NCBI RefSeq assembly: GCF_023208015.1
Contig: NZ_CP051627.1
Span: forward strand, 2,666,001 to 2,730,000
Direction: 5' to 3'
DNA from: Thermobifida alba
GTDB taxonomy: Bacteria > Actinomycetota > Actinomycetes > Streptosporangiales > Streptosporangiaceae
DNA length: 64,000 nucleotides
Shown here: positions 56,036 through 64,000 of the stretch, piece after piece
Position numbering within the stretch: position 1 is the first letter of the stretch
How the letters are laid out: the number at the start of each line of letters is the position of its first letter
Program-made: the position numbers and the translations under genes
The notes under the pieces: generated by a model
Databases searched by the model: none
What the model was told of the DNA's origin: nothing
Seen by the model: the letters and a program-made list of their open reading frames with translations, nothing else

Positions 56036-57241
56036 ATGAGCAGCGTCCGCAGACGGTACGAGGCCGCCACCGCCCACCTGCAAGCCCCCTTCGCCATCGT
56101 CGATCTGGGCGCCCTGCGCGCCAACGCCGCCGACCTGGTCCGCCGGGCCCGGGGCACACCCATCCGAGTCGCCAGCAAGTCCGTCCGCTGCCGCTCCCTG
56201 CTCCGCGAGGTCCTCGCCATGCCCGGGTTCTCCGGGATCATGGCCTACACCCTCGACGAGGCACTCTGGCTGGCCACCGATCCCGGCAGCGCCGACTTCG
56301 CCACCGACGTCCTCGTGGCCTACCCCACCGTCGACACCGACGCCATCGCCCGCCTGGCCGCCACCCCCGAAGCCGCGGCCAGGATCACCCTCATGGTCGA
56401 CTCGGTGCGCCACCTCGACCTCATCACCGCCGCCGCCCCCGACCCGGCCGCCCCCGTGCGCGTGTGCCTCGACATCGACACCAGTTGGCAGCCGCTCGGC
56501 CCCGCCGTCCGCATCGGCGCCCACCGGTCCCCGATCCGCACCCCCCAGCAGGCCGCCGCACTGGCCCGGGCAGTCGTCCGCCGCCCCGGACTGCGCCTGG
56601 ACGGCCTCATGGCCTACGAGGCCCAGATCGCCGGGGTGGGCGACGCCCCACCCGGGCGCCCCCTCTACGGCGCCGCGCTGCGCTGGGTGCAGCACCGCTC
56701 CCGCCGGGAGCTCGCCCGCCGCCGCGCCGCCGTGGTCAGAGCCGTCCGCGAGGTCGCCGACCTGCGTTTCGTCAACGGCGGCGGTACCGGAAGCCTGCAC
56801 ACCACCAGCCGGGAGCGCGCCGTCACCGAGGTCGCCGCGGGCTCCGGCCTCTACCAGCCCCGGCTCTTCGACCACTACCGTTCGGTGGACCGCCGCCCCG
56901 CGGCGCTCTTCGCGCTCCCCGTCGTCCGCCGCCCCGCTCCCGGTGCGGCCACCGTCCTGGGCGGCGGCTACCTGGCCTCGGGCACTCCCGACCCGTCCCG
57001 GCTGCCCCAGCCCCACCTTCCCGCCGGGCTGCGGTTCAGCCCCTCCGAGGGCGCCGGGGAGGTCCAGACGCCGCTGCTCGGAGCCGTCGCCGACACCCTC
57101 GCCGTGGGCGACCTCGTCTGGATGCGGCACGCCAAGGCCGGGGAGCTGTGCGAGCACTTCGACCGGCTGCACCTGGTGGACGGGGACCGGGTGGTCGCGG
57201 CCGTCCCCACCTACCGGGGTGAGGGAAAGACGTTCCTGTGA
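56036..57241 (+). CDS. PLP-dependent amino acid aldolase/deaminase (alanine-racemase fold)
   Basis: About 401 residues. N-terminal alanine-racemase-like barrel with the PLP Lys at K48 in RVASKSVRCRSLL, then FSGIMAYTLDEALWLA and NGGGTGSLHTT; a C-terminal beta domain ends with DLVWMRHAKAGELCEHFD, where the His and Cys/Asp could bind a divalent metal as in D-threonine aldolase. Probable substrates are D-3-hydroxy amino acids. No clear ribosome site precedes the ATG, so the message may be leaderless. Confidence 0.82.
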   Translation: MSSVRRRYEAATAHLQAPFAIVDLGALRANAADLVRRARGTPIRVASKSVRCRSLLREVLAMPGFSGIMAYTLDEALWLATDPGSADFATDVLVAYPTVDTDAIARLAATPEAAARITLMVDSVRHLDLITAAAPDPAAPVRVCLDIDTSWQPLGPAVRIGAHRSPIRTPQQAAALARAVVRRPGLRLDGLMAYEAQIAGVGDAPPGRPLYGAALRWVQHRSRRELARRRAAVVRAVREVADLRFVNGGGTGSLHTTSRERAVTEVAAGSGLYQPRLFDHYRSVDRRPAALFALPVVRRPAPGAATVLGGGYLASGTPDPSRLPQPHLPAGLRFSPSEGAGEVQTPLLGAVADTLAVGDLVWMRHAKAGELCEHFDRLHLVDGDRVVAAVPTYRGEGKTFL

Positions 57242-57302
57242 CCCGGTGACGCAGCGGGGCCCGCCGGTAGCGGTCCGGCGGGCCCCGCTGCGTCACCGGG
57301 TC
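57240..57302. terminator. 28-bp perfect bidirectional hairpin
   Basis: A perfect 28-bp stem with a seven-base loop (TAGCGGT) begins inside the stop codon of the aldolase gene and ends inside the stop codon of the convergent DUF3618 gene. It fits a terminator for both. Confidence 0.9.
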
Positions 57303-57699
57303 AACGCCTGCTTCGACGCCGCAGCACGATCAGCACTCCCACGGCGACGGCCACCCCGACGCCCACGCCGATCAGCAGCGCCGGAGAGGGCGGCTGCCGC
57401 AGTTCGTACTCGGTCACCACCTCGTTCTCACCGCTGACGAGAACGGCCCCCTCCTCCGGTTCGACCGGGTGGCTGCTCCTGCGGCGCACCGGGTCCCCGG
57501 CCGCCAGCGCACGCGCCTCCTCGGCCAGGTAGCCGCCGGCCTGACGCACCTTCTCCAGCCCGCGCCTGGCCACGTTCTTGGGGTTGGTCCGGTCGACCAG
57601 CTCGTCGATCGAGGCCGCCAGGCGCCGCTGCACCTGCTCGATCTCCGCCTGCACGGCCGCCGGGTCGCGTGGCGGTCCCACGGGCTTGCGTCCTTGCAT
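57301..57699 (-). CDS. DUF3618-domain membrane protein
   Basis: About 132 residues. The DUF3618 motif appears near the N-terminus (VQAEIEQVQRRLAASIDELVDRTNPKNVARR), and a single C-terminal membrane segment (ALLIGVGVGVAVAVGVLIVL) is followed by a basic tail. AAGGAG lies ten bases before the ATG. Function unknown; often found beside lipid or envelope genes, as here (17 bases after the phosphatidyltransferase). Confidence 0.85.
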   Translation of the reverse strand: MQGRKPVGPPRDPAAVQAEIEQVQRRLAASIDELVDRTNPKNVARRGLEKVRQAGGYLAEEARALAAGDPVRRRSSHPVEPEEGAVLVSGENEVVTEYELRQPPSPALLIGVGVGVAVAVGVLIVLRRRSRR

Positions 57700-57716
57700 A
57701 CAGCCGACTCCTTCCG

Positions 57717-58787
57717 CTACCGCAGGGTGGCCTGCGACGGACTCTCATCCGGGGTCTGGTTGATGACTTCTTCGTCAGGCGTGCGCGTGAGCCGCAGCGC
57801 GCTCTCGATCCCGTCCACCACCCGGAAGAAGTCCAGCGTGGACAACCACAGTTTATAGACGATCAAGATCTCGAAAGCGAGAAGGAGAACACCCGCCGTC
57901 ACGGTGATCCAGATGACCGACGTGGCCGAGAACACCGCCGCGAACGGCGCCAGGACGAACACCGCGATCTGGAACTCGATGCCGCTCACCAGGTGGGTGC
58001 GGATCCGCCGTGCCCGCAGGAACTCCCAGTACTTCTGGTACCAGGGGAAGCGGCTCCGAAACCCCTGGTGCAGGTCGACTCGCGGCAGCCGCACGTCCGG
58101 CTGCTTGCCCGCGGCCCGGTCGGCGCGGTTCTCCCGCTCGGTCTGCGACCGCAGCAGCTGCTCCAGGACCGAGATGCCGTGCCGGAGGACCGCCTGCTCC
58201 CCCGTGTCGCTCATCGGCCGATCCGCCGCGGCCGCCTCCTCCGGCTCCAGCATCGACAGCGTCGCCCGCGCCCACTCCAGAGCCCCCGCCAGGCGCGACC
58301 GCATCTCCCGGCGCATCTTGTACACCTGCAGCGCGTTCAGGTAGCGCAGCATGTCGCAGAAGACCACCGCCAGCGCCAGCCAGACGAAGACAACCCGCCC
58401 GGTCAGCACGTACTGGCCCCCCATGAACGCGATCGCGCACACCAGCACCCGGAACCGGTCGAAGATGTAGTCCATCCAGGAACCGAACAGCGACTCCCGG
58501 TCGGTCAACCGGGCCAGTTTGCCGTCCATGCAGTCCACGAGGAAGCACAGGTAGTACAGAACCGCTCCCGCGACCAGGAACGGCCACAGTCCCACCGCGA
58601 AGCAGGCCGCCGCCCCCAGCCCCAGCAGCAGCACCGTCACCGTCAACTGGTTCGGCGTGATCGACGTCCGGTTGGCGACCAGGCGGACCAGGCGGATCGC
58701 GATCGGATCGACCGCCCACACCGTCCACCAGGAATCGCGCTCCCGACACACGCGGCTGCGGACCTCGTCCAGGGTGTAGCTGGGCAT
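57717..58787 (-). CDS. CDP-alcohol phosphatidyltransferase family membrane protein
   Basis: About 356 residues, longer than the usual 200 or so. The signature DGx2ARx8Gx3Dx3D is present (DGKLARLTDRESLFGSWMDYIFD), with membrane segments before and after it. A cytoplasmic insert of about 120 residues (from MRREMRSRLAGALEWARAT to SRFPWYQKYWEFLRARR) separates it from two further membrane segments at the C-terminus. It would attach an alcohol such as inositol phosphate or glycerol phosphate to CDP-diacylglycerol. GAGGAG precedes the ATG. Confidence 0.85.
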   Translation of the reverse strand: MPSYTLDEVRSRVCRERDSWWTVWAVDPIAIRLVRLVANRTSITPNQLTVTVLLLGLGAAACFAVGLWPFLVAGAVLYYLCFLVDCMDGKLARLTDRESLFGSWMDYIFDRFRVLVCAIAFMGGQYVLTGRVVFVWLALAVVFCDMLRYLNALQVYKMRREMRSRLAGALEWARATLSMLEPEEAAAADRPMSDTGEQAVLRHGISVLEQLLRSQTERENRADRAAGKQPDVRLPRVDLHQGFRSRFPWYQKYWEFLRARRIRTHLVSGIEFQIAVFVLAPFAAVFSATSVIWITVTAGVLLLAFEILIVYKLWLSTLDFFRVVDGIESALRLTRTPDEEVINQTPDESPSQATLR

Positions 58788-59115
58788 TGCTGGTCAACTC
58801 CTCGAACACGAAGCCTGGAGAACGCTTCGGCCCGCCCCGCCGGCGACCGTCCGACGGCGGAGCCCGCGTTCCGGTCTGCGCGGTCTCGGCGTCCGACTTG
58901 ACGAGGGGTGGGCTTGGTCAACCTTAAGACGAAGAACATCCATCTCAGGACGGTGCGGCCGGAGCTTCTCCCCTCCGGCCCACAATCCGCCCCACTTGTT
59001 CCACTTCGCCCTTCTGGCCGGACCACTCCTTGTTTTTCCGCTCTGTGCCCCGGTTTGCGGACTAGGGTGGGGGGCACGCGTTTGGCGTAGAGTCACCTAC
59101 TCCGAGGAGTCCACG
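58788..59115. other. Noncoding divergent promoter region
   Basis: About 330 bases between the phosphatidyltransferase and the peroxiredoxin. AT-richer around 58905-58945. No operator or RNA recognised. Confidence 0.35.
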
Positions 59116-59598
59116 TTGCGCGAGAACACGATTCGACTCCAACCCGGCGACACCGCCCCGGATTTCACCCTGGACAGCGCTGACGGAACCCCCGTCACCC
59201 TCAGCGAGGTGCTCAAAGAGCACGACCGCGTGGTGCTGTACTTCTATCCGGCGGCGATGACACCGGGCTGCACCACCCAGGCCTGCGACTTCCGCGACAA
59301 CCTGCGCGACTTCGACAACGCCGGACTGGCCGTGCTGGGCGTCTCCCCCGACTCCCTGTCCCGCCTGGCCAAGTTCGTGGAACAGGAAGGTCTGACCTTC
59401 CCGTTGCTCAGCGACCCCGACCGCTCGGTGCTGACCTCCTACGGCGCCTTCGGGGAGAAGAAGAACTACGGCCGGATCGTGCAGGGCGTCATCCGCTCCA
59501 CCTTCGTCGTCTCCTCCGGGCTCACCGTGGAGCGGGCCTACTACAATGTGCGCGCCAGCGGGCACGTCGACCGGCTCAGACGCGACCTGGGGCTGTGA
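59116..59598 (+). CDS. bcp: Thioredoxin-dependent peroxiredoxin (Bcp/PrxQ type)
   Basis: About 160 residues from a TTG with GAGGAG upstream. The peroxidatic Cys is C52 and the resolving Cys C57 (MTPGCTTQACDFRDN), the PrxQ arrangement. GDTAPDFTLDSADG opens the thioredoxin fold. It reduces peroxides and bacterioferritin-comigrating substrates with thioredoxin. In-frame sequence upstream is noncoding in character. Confidence 0.95.
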   Translation: MRENTIRLQPGDTAPDFTLDSADGTPVTLSEVLKEHDRVVLYFYPAAMTPGCTTQACDFRDNLRDFDNAGLAVLGVSPDSLSRLAKFVEQEGLTFPLLSDPDRSVLTSYGAFGEKKNYGRIVQGVIRSTFVVSSGLTVERAYYNVRASGHVDRLRRDLGL

Positions 59599-59763
59599 GG
59601 AGGCTCCCACCGAACCGCAGGCCGTTTCCCGCCCGTCGCCCGCCGGCCCCGTCCCGCACCCGTGAGGGGCACGTCCGCACGACTTGCATTCCTCACACCT
59701 GAACTGCCAATCTCAGACAGAAGCTCTCCCGGTCTTTCGACAGCCACGGGAAGACCGGGCCAC

Positions 59764-59837
59764 GGGGCCGTAGCCCAACGGCAGGAGGCGGCGGCTTTAG
59801 GTGCCGTACAGTGCGGGTTCGAATCCCGTCGGCCCTA
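59764..59837 (+). tRNA. tRNA with UAG anticodon and short variable loop
   Basis: A complete cloverleaf can be drawn: acceptor GGGGCCG with CGGCCCT (one G-U) and discriminator A; D stem GCC/GGC with G18-G19 in the loop; anticodon stem GCGGC/GCCGT around TTTAGGT, so anticodon UAG at 59798-59800; variable loop ACAGT; T arm GCGGG-TTCGAAT-CCCGT. CCA is not encoded. UAG reads CUN leucine codons, yet bacterial leucine tRNAs normally have a long variable arm and this one has five bases. A GC hairpin follows as terminator. Confidence 0.85.
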
Positions 59838-59844
59838 CGGAGGA

Positions 59845-59890
59845 CACCGGCCGGAGGAACGCGGAGGAACTCCGCGCCCTCCGGCCGGTG
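59845..59890. terminator. Hairpin terminator after tRNA
   Basis: A 13-bp perfect outer stem (CACCGGCCGGAGG with CCTCCGGCCGGTG) encloses a second 6-bp hairpin (GCGGAG/CTCCGC) and is followed by CTGTGTT. Confidence 0.8.
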
Positions 59891-59974
59891 CTGTGTTCGG
59901 CCGACCGCGGGAACCGCTGTCCCCGGGGTGCGCCCCGCTCGACGAGCGGGACGCGGACCCGCGGTCACCCCTTC

Positions 59975-61228
59975 TCAGGTGCGGAACACCAGGGCCCACA
60001 GGACCACGGAGAGCAGGAGGAGGGCGAAGGCCGCCACTCCGGCGACCACCGCCACCTGCTTCTTCCGGCTCCGCTCGCTGCGGTGCTTTCCGGAACTGGT
60101 CAGCCCCAGCGCGTCGGTCGACTCGCGGATGGCGGTGAGCAGGGCGCTCACCGTCTCCGGGCGGTGCCGCTGCAACGCGTCGGAGACGTGGCTGACCTGT
60201 TCGTGCAGGTTGTTGCGGAGGACCTCGGCTCCCGCCCGGAAATGGTCGACCGCGGAGAGTTTCTCCTGGTTCTCCTGGCGCACGGCCTCGGCGCTGCGTG
60301 CCGCGGTCTCCGGACTGGTCTCCGGCGCCCACGGCGCCAGGGAGGCGATCCGCAGCATCGCGGTGGCGTTCTCCGCGGTCAGCCTCGCCTGGGGGTCGAC
60401 CTTGAGCAGTCCGGCCAGCACCGGGGCCAGCGGCCCCGCGTTGGCCGCGGGAGCGGGCTCCTCCAGTTCGTCCCCGCGCAGGATCGCGATGTAGCCCTTG
60501 CGCCCGTACGGCGGGTGCCCTTCCACCGCCGCGTACAGGGTGGCGCCCAGGGACCACAGGTCCGAGGGCGGCCCCACGGGACCGGCCTTCGCCCGTTCGG
60601 GCGGCAGGTACGAGGGGGAGCCGATGATCCGCCCGGAGCTGCTGAGCGCGGACTCGCCGGTCCACGCGGCCAGCCCGAAGTCGGTCAGCACGACCCTGCC
60701 GTCCTCGCTGATCATGACGTTCTCGGGTTTGACGTCCCGGTGCACGATGCCCTCGTCGTGCGCGGCCTTGAGCGCGCTGATCAGCTGGAGGCCGATCTCG
60801 GCCACCCTGGGGTAGGGCAGCGGCCCCGCGATGTCGATGATCTCGGCGAGCGTACGCGCCACGACCAGCTCCATCACGATCCAGGGACGACCGTCCTCGT
60901 TGACCACGTCCAGGACGGTGACCACGTTGGGGTGGCTGAGCCGCCCCGCCACCCGCGCCTCGCGGGTGGTCCGGCGCAGCAGCGAGTTCCGTTCGTCCTC
61001 CGTCAGGTCGTCGGGAAGACGCAGTTCCTTGATCGCGACCTCACGGTCGAGGACGAGGTCGGTGGCCCGCCACACGGTGCCGACCCCGCCCCGGCCGATG
61101 GGCTCGCGCAGGGCGTAGCGGCCCGCGAGCACACGTTCGCCACCGGACTGGTCGTCGACTGCGACAGGGGGCCTCTGGTCGGCTGGCTCGGCGTGCGGCC
61201 GCTCTGCTGGAGGCTGTTCGATGGACAC
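59975..61228 (-). CDS. Serine/threonine protein kinase (PknB-type, tail-anchored)
   Basis: About 417 residues from a GTG. Kinase domain at about 37-300: GRGGVGTV at 45-52, ATP Lys K67 in VAIKELRLP, catalytic loop IVHRDVKPENVM, DFGLAAW and the APE-equivalent YLPPERAKA. A helical juxtamembrane region of about 90 residues is followed by one C-terminal membrane segment (VAVVAGVAAFALLLLSVVLWALVF) and a two- to three-residue end, so there is no external sensor domain. Signal input is therefore probably cytoplasmic. Confidence 0.93.
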   Translation of the reverse strand: MSIEQPPAERPHAEPADQRPPVAVDDQSGGERVLAGRYALREPIGRGGVGTVWRATDLVLDREVAIKELRLPDDLTEDERNSLLRRTTREARVAGRLSHPNVVTVLDVVNEDGRPWIVMELVVARTLAEIIDIAGPLPYPRVAEIGLQLISALKAAHDEGIVHRDVKPENVMISEDGRVVLTDFGLAAWTGESALSSSGRIIGSPSYLPPERAKAGPVGPPSDLWSLGATLYAAVEGHPPYGRKGYIAILRGDELEEPAPAANAGPLAPVLAGLLKVDPQARLTAENATAMLRIASLAPWAPETSPETAARSAEAVRQENQEKLSAVDHFRAGAEVLRNNLHEQVSHVSDALQRHRPETVSALLTAIRESTDALGLTSSGKHRSERSRKKQVAVVAGVAAFALLLLSVVLWALVFRT

Positions 61229-61459
61229 GGCTTCAGAACATCAGATCGTGGGCCATGGCGGCCTCCTGTGGACTGTTCACGACGGTCGAGACGGGCAGGA
61301 AACACGTCTTTTCGTTATACCAACGCCAACAGACGTCAGAGCAGGTGGTTGCCACATTACAGCCGCTTAGGTTCACTTTTGTTATCTCCCACGGGCTGCA
61401 TCGCACGTCACGCTTTCCGTCTCTGGGGATTTTGCCAATAAAAAATGTTTAAAACCGCG

Positions 61460-62812
61460 TCAGGACCAAAGCGTCTCGGGATCCTGGACGAGCACCGGTC
61501 CGACGCCGAGGTCCTCCAGCGGCCCCCGCAGCGAGGCGGCGTCGCCCACGACGATCACCACCGCGTCGTCCGGGCGCAGGTACTCCCGGGCGGAGCTGTT
61601 CAGGTCCTCGGTGGTCAGCTGCTCGTAGCCGGCGCGCATCCGGTCCACGTGGTCCTCGGGCAGGTCGTACACGACCATCTCGATCAGCGCCCAGGCCATC
61701 CGGCCGGCACTGGCGTAGGCGACGGGCAGTCCCACCGTGTGGGACTCGCGGACCGCCTGGAGCTCGCTCTCGGTGACCCCCTCCTGCTGGAGCCTGGCGA
61801 TCTGCTCCAGGGTCAGGCTGATGGAGTGGGCGGTGGTGGGCGCGTCCACCTGGGTGCTGATGAGGAAGAGCCCGCTGTCCCGACGCAGGTCGAACCGGCT
61901 TCCCACACCGTAGGTGTAGCCGCGCCTCTCCCGCAGTTCCAGGTTGAGGCGCGAGGTGAACATGCCGCCCAGCACGTCGCTCATGCCCTCCACCCGGGGC
62001 AGGTCGACTTCGGCGCGCGCCGGGGCGCGGTGCGCCAGCACGAACGCGGACTGCACCGATCCGGGACGGTCCAGGATGAGGATGCGGGGCCGTTCCCCCG
62101 GCGCGGCCTCCGGAGCGGTGGTGTGCCGCTGCGGGGTGGGAGCGGCGTCACCGAAGACCGCCGCACCGATCTCCTCCAGGTTCACCCCCGACAGGTCGCC
62201 GACGACCACGAGCGTCCCGGCCACCGAGGCGATGCTGTCGGCGTGGAAGCTCCGCGCGATCTCCGGGGTGAGCCGCTGCTGGTGGACGTCGCCCCCGCTG
62301 GGCGGGACCGCGTAGCGGCCGGTGAAGAGCTGGCTGCCGACGGCTCGGGCGGCCAGGGTGGAGGCGACGGAGTTCTCCAGCCGGAACCGTTCCGCGAGCT
62401 GGTCGCGGCGGCGCACGATGTCGTCGGAGCGCAGGGCCGGTGCGCGGACGGCCTCGGCCAGCAGCGCCACCGCGTCCTTGAGCCGCTTGGCGGGCGCGTC
62501 GACCCCGGTGATGAAGCTGTCCCAGCCGATCCGGCCCACCCATTCCGCTCCGTAACGCTCCAGGGCGGGGGCCAGCGAGCTGTTGCCGTCGACTCCGTCC
62601 TCAAGCGCCTCGCCGACGAGCATGGAGACGCCCATGTGCTCGTGGGGTTCGGTGATCGCCCCCGCGGGGTGGATCAGCCGCACCGCGGCGTAGGGCTGCC
62701 CAGGAAGGTCGATGGCGATGACGGTGCCGCTGCCCACCTTGACCCGGGTGGGTTTGGGAAAGACGTAGCGGACCGGCTCGCCGAGTGCGGGACGTGGCTG
62801 GAGGCTGCTCAA
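61460..62812 (-). CDS. M16-family peptidase-like protein (non-catalytic subunit)
   Basis: About 450 residues from a TTG with GAGGGAGAG upstream. Insulinase/processing-peptidase fold: the N-terminal M16 domain lacks the zinc motif HxxEH (the equivalent region reads HEHMGVSMLVGEALEDG), whereas the C-terminal domain keeps the substrate-binding segment RERRGYTYGVGS. It lies 62 bases after a catalytic-type M16 gene; such pairs form heterodimers in which one partner supplies zinc and the other the Arg-Tyr pair. Confidence 0.9.
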   Translation of the reverse strand: MSSLQPRPALGEPVRYVFPKPTRVKVGSGTVIAIDLPGQPYAAVRLIHPAGAITEPHEHMGVSMLVGEALEDGVDGNSSLAPALERYGAEWVGRIGWDSFITGVDAPAKRLKDAVALLAEAVRAPALRSDDIVRRRDQLAERFRLENSVASTLAARAVGSQLFTGRYAVPPSGGDVHQQRLTPEIARSFHADSIASVAGTLVVVGDLSGVNLEEIGAAVFGDAAPTPQRHTTAPEAAPGERPRILILDRPGSVQSAFVLAHRAPARAEVDLPRVEGMSDVLGGMFTSRLNLELRERRGYTYGVGSRFDLRRDSGLFLISTQVDAPTTAHSISLTLEQIARLQQEGVTESELQAVRESHTVGLPVAYASAGRMAWALIEMVVYDLPEDHVDRMRAGYEQLTTEDLNSSAREYLRPDDAVVIVVGDAASLRGPLEDLGVGPVLVQDPETLWS

Positions 62813-62874
62813 GAGGACTCTCCCTCGACTTCTCTGTCTGCGTCGGTGCTCGGGGGGTTCGGGGTACGGCTGGG

Positions 62875-64000
62875 TCAGGCGCCGGCGGTCTCGGCCGCGG
62901 CGACCTCGTAACGGAGCGAGAACCGGTTCTCGGGGGTGAGCAACCGTTTGGCGTAGTCCACGACCTCGTCCGCGGTGATGGAGGCCCAGCGCTCCGGCCA
63001 GGTGTACACGAGTTCGGGGTCGTCGAAGAGCTGGGTGTAGCCGCTGAGCGCGTTGGCGAGTCCGGCGGGGGTGGAGATGCTCTGGAAGTGGTCGCGTTCC
63101 AGGACCGCTCGGGCCCGCTCCAGTTCCTCCTCGCTGATCCCGTCGGCCAGGGCCGCGGTCTCCTCGAAGATGGCGTTCTCCAGTTCCGCGCCGCTCACCC
63201 CGTCGCGGGCGATCATGCTGATGAAGAAGAGCGACTGGGTGTAGCGGAAGTCGAAGAGGTCCGAGGAGGCGCCGCCGTCGTCGTTGGCCAGCCCCCGCTC
63301 GACGACCAGCCTGCGGTAGAGGCGGCTGCCCTGGCCCTGCCCGAGGACCGCGGAGGCGAGGTTCATGACGTCGAACTCGCGCGTGCCGTACGGGGGGATC
63401 CGGTGGACGATGAAGAGCGCGGGGGCGGGCACCTGTTCCTCGACGACCATGCTCCGCGAGCCGATGGGGCCGTCGAGGGAGGCGTCGGGGGCCTCGGCCA
63501 CGCTCTCACGGGCGGGGATGCCACCGAAGTACTTCTGGACCCGCTCGTGCACGTCCTCGGGGTCCAGGGAGCTCACCACGGTGAGGACGAGGTTGTCCGG
63601 CCCGTAGTGCGTCTTGTGGAAGGAGAGTACGTAGTCCAGGTCCGCGGCGTCCAGGTCCGCCATGGAGCCGATGGTGGGGTGGTGGTACGGGTGCCCCTCC
63701 GGGTAGGCGTTGGCGAGGATCCGCTCGAAGGCGGTGCCGTAGGGCTGGTTGTCGTAACGCTGGCGGCGTTCGTTCTTCACCACGTCGCGCTGGTTGTCCA
63801 GGACCTCCTGGGTCACCCCGTCGCGCAGGGTGGCGAGCCGGTCCGCCTCCAGCCACAGGGCGAGGTCGAGCGCGTGCTCAGGCACCGTCTCGTAGTAGTT
63901 GGTGCGGTCACTGGAGGTGGAGGCGTTGAGCTCCCCGCCGAGTGCCTCGATCACCCTGAAGTGCTCACCCTTGGCCGCGTTGCCGCTGCCCTCGAACATG
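62875..64000 (-). CDS. M16-family zinc peptidase, partial (N-terminus beyond window)
   Basis: The visible part is about 375 residues. It begins in MFEGSGNAAKGEHFRVIEALGG, which directly follows the HxxEH zinc motif in this family; the motif itself lies outside the window. The third zinc ligand region is seen in LDLALWLEADRL (the family ExxR-type segment), then KNERRQRYDNQPYGTAFERI and HPYHHPTIGSMADLDAADL. The C-terminus has the usual second M16 domain. Likely partner of the downstream non-catalytic subunit in one operon. Confidence 0.9.
   Translation of the reverse strand, partial: MFEGSGNAAKGEHFRVIEALGGELNASTSSDRTNYYETVPEHALDLALWLEADRLATLRDGVTQEVLDNQRDVVKNERRQRYDNQPYGTAFERILANAYPEGHPYHHPTIGSMADLDAADLDYVLSFHKTHYGPDNLVLTVVSSLDPEDVHERVQKYFGGIPARESVAEAPDASLDGPIGSRSMVVEEQVPAPALFIVHRIPPYGTREFDVMNLASAVLGQGQGSRLYRRLVVERGLANDDGGASSDLFDFRYTQSLFFISMIARDGVSGAELENAIFEETAALADGISEEELERARAVLERDHFQSISTPAGLANALSGYTQLFDDPELVYTWPERWASITADEVVDYAKRLLTPENRFSLRYEVAAAETAGA

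Overview
The window is very GC-rich (about 70% or more, with G/C in nearly every third codon position), uses many GTG and TTG starts, and has long perfect hairpins as terminators. Together with the gene content (ECF41 sigma factor, DUF6114/DUF6230 pair, DUF3618 and DUF6286 membrane proteins, prokaryotic Ser/Thr kinase, RelE-like/UvrD helicase fusions) this points to a filamentous or Nocardiopsaceae-like actinobacterium. That assignment is inferred from style and content, not from a marker gene. No rRNA operon, CRISPR array or recognisable insertion sequence was seen.

Layout. 1-3.4 kb: a cell-wall amino-sugar recycling module (BadF-type kinase, divergent RpiR regulator, murQ). 3.4-8.9 kb: a SanA-like envelope protein, an alpha-helical orphan, a zinc-free quinone-type oxidoreductase and the first RelE-like/SF1 helicase fusion. 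9.1-11.1 kb: a less GC-rich two-gene island resembling the RloA/RloB (AbiL-type) phage-defence pair, with rloB frameshifted. 11.4-18 kb: three orphan proteins, an ECF41 sigma factor with its AhpD-like partner and a matching promoter, and a decayed catalase. 18.6-23.4 kb: a second RelE-like/helicase paralogue convergent with a DUF4132 gene, which is preceded by a small protein that seems to end in Gly-Gly. 23.5-29.7 kb: DUF6114/DUF6230, an FAD GMC oxidoreductase with an iron-sulfur-like cysteine motif, a MerR regulator, an AurF-like diiron oxygenase and DUF4873; two intergenic regions share a candidate operator. 29.8-31.8 kb: a broken Ro60/TROVE gene and a noncoding leader. 31.8-38.2 kb: a four-carbon sugar-acid kinase with a Gfo/Idh/MocA dehydrogenase, divergent from a sugar ABC importer without its own ATPase. 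38.2-43 kb: fructosamine kinase with LMW phosphatase, and a three-gene receiver-phosphatase/histidine kinase/response regulator operon. 43.4-48.5 kb: heme oxygenase with TetR, a DnaQ-like exonuclease with a tail membrane segment, a ferredoxin-reductase-type flavoprotein and prolyl aminopeptidase. 49-55.9 kb: DAHP synthase, gcvT-gcvH-glyA with a possible glycine riboswitch, and purU, i.e. aromatic and one-carbon metabolism. 56-64 kb: a PLP amino-acid aldolase/racemase-fold enzyme, a CDP-alcohol phosphatidyltransferase, a Bcp peroxiredoxin, an unusual UAG-anticodon tRNA, a Ser/Thr kinase and a pair of M16 peptidases, the last cut by the window end.

Several genes (rloB, the small Gly-Gly protein, DUF4132, TROVE) are broken by single-base or few-base indels, mostly in G/C runs. 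Either this part of the genome is decaying or the assembly has homopolymer errors; the sequence alone cannot separate the two. The catalase is different: it carries several frameshifts and has lost its C-terminus, so it is a real pseudogene.
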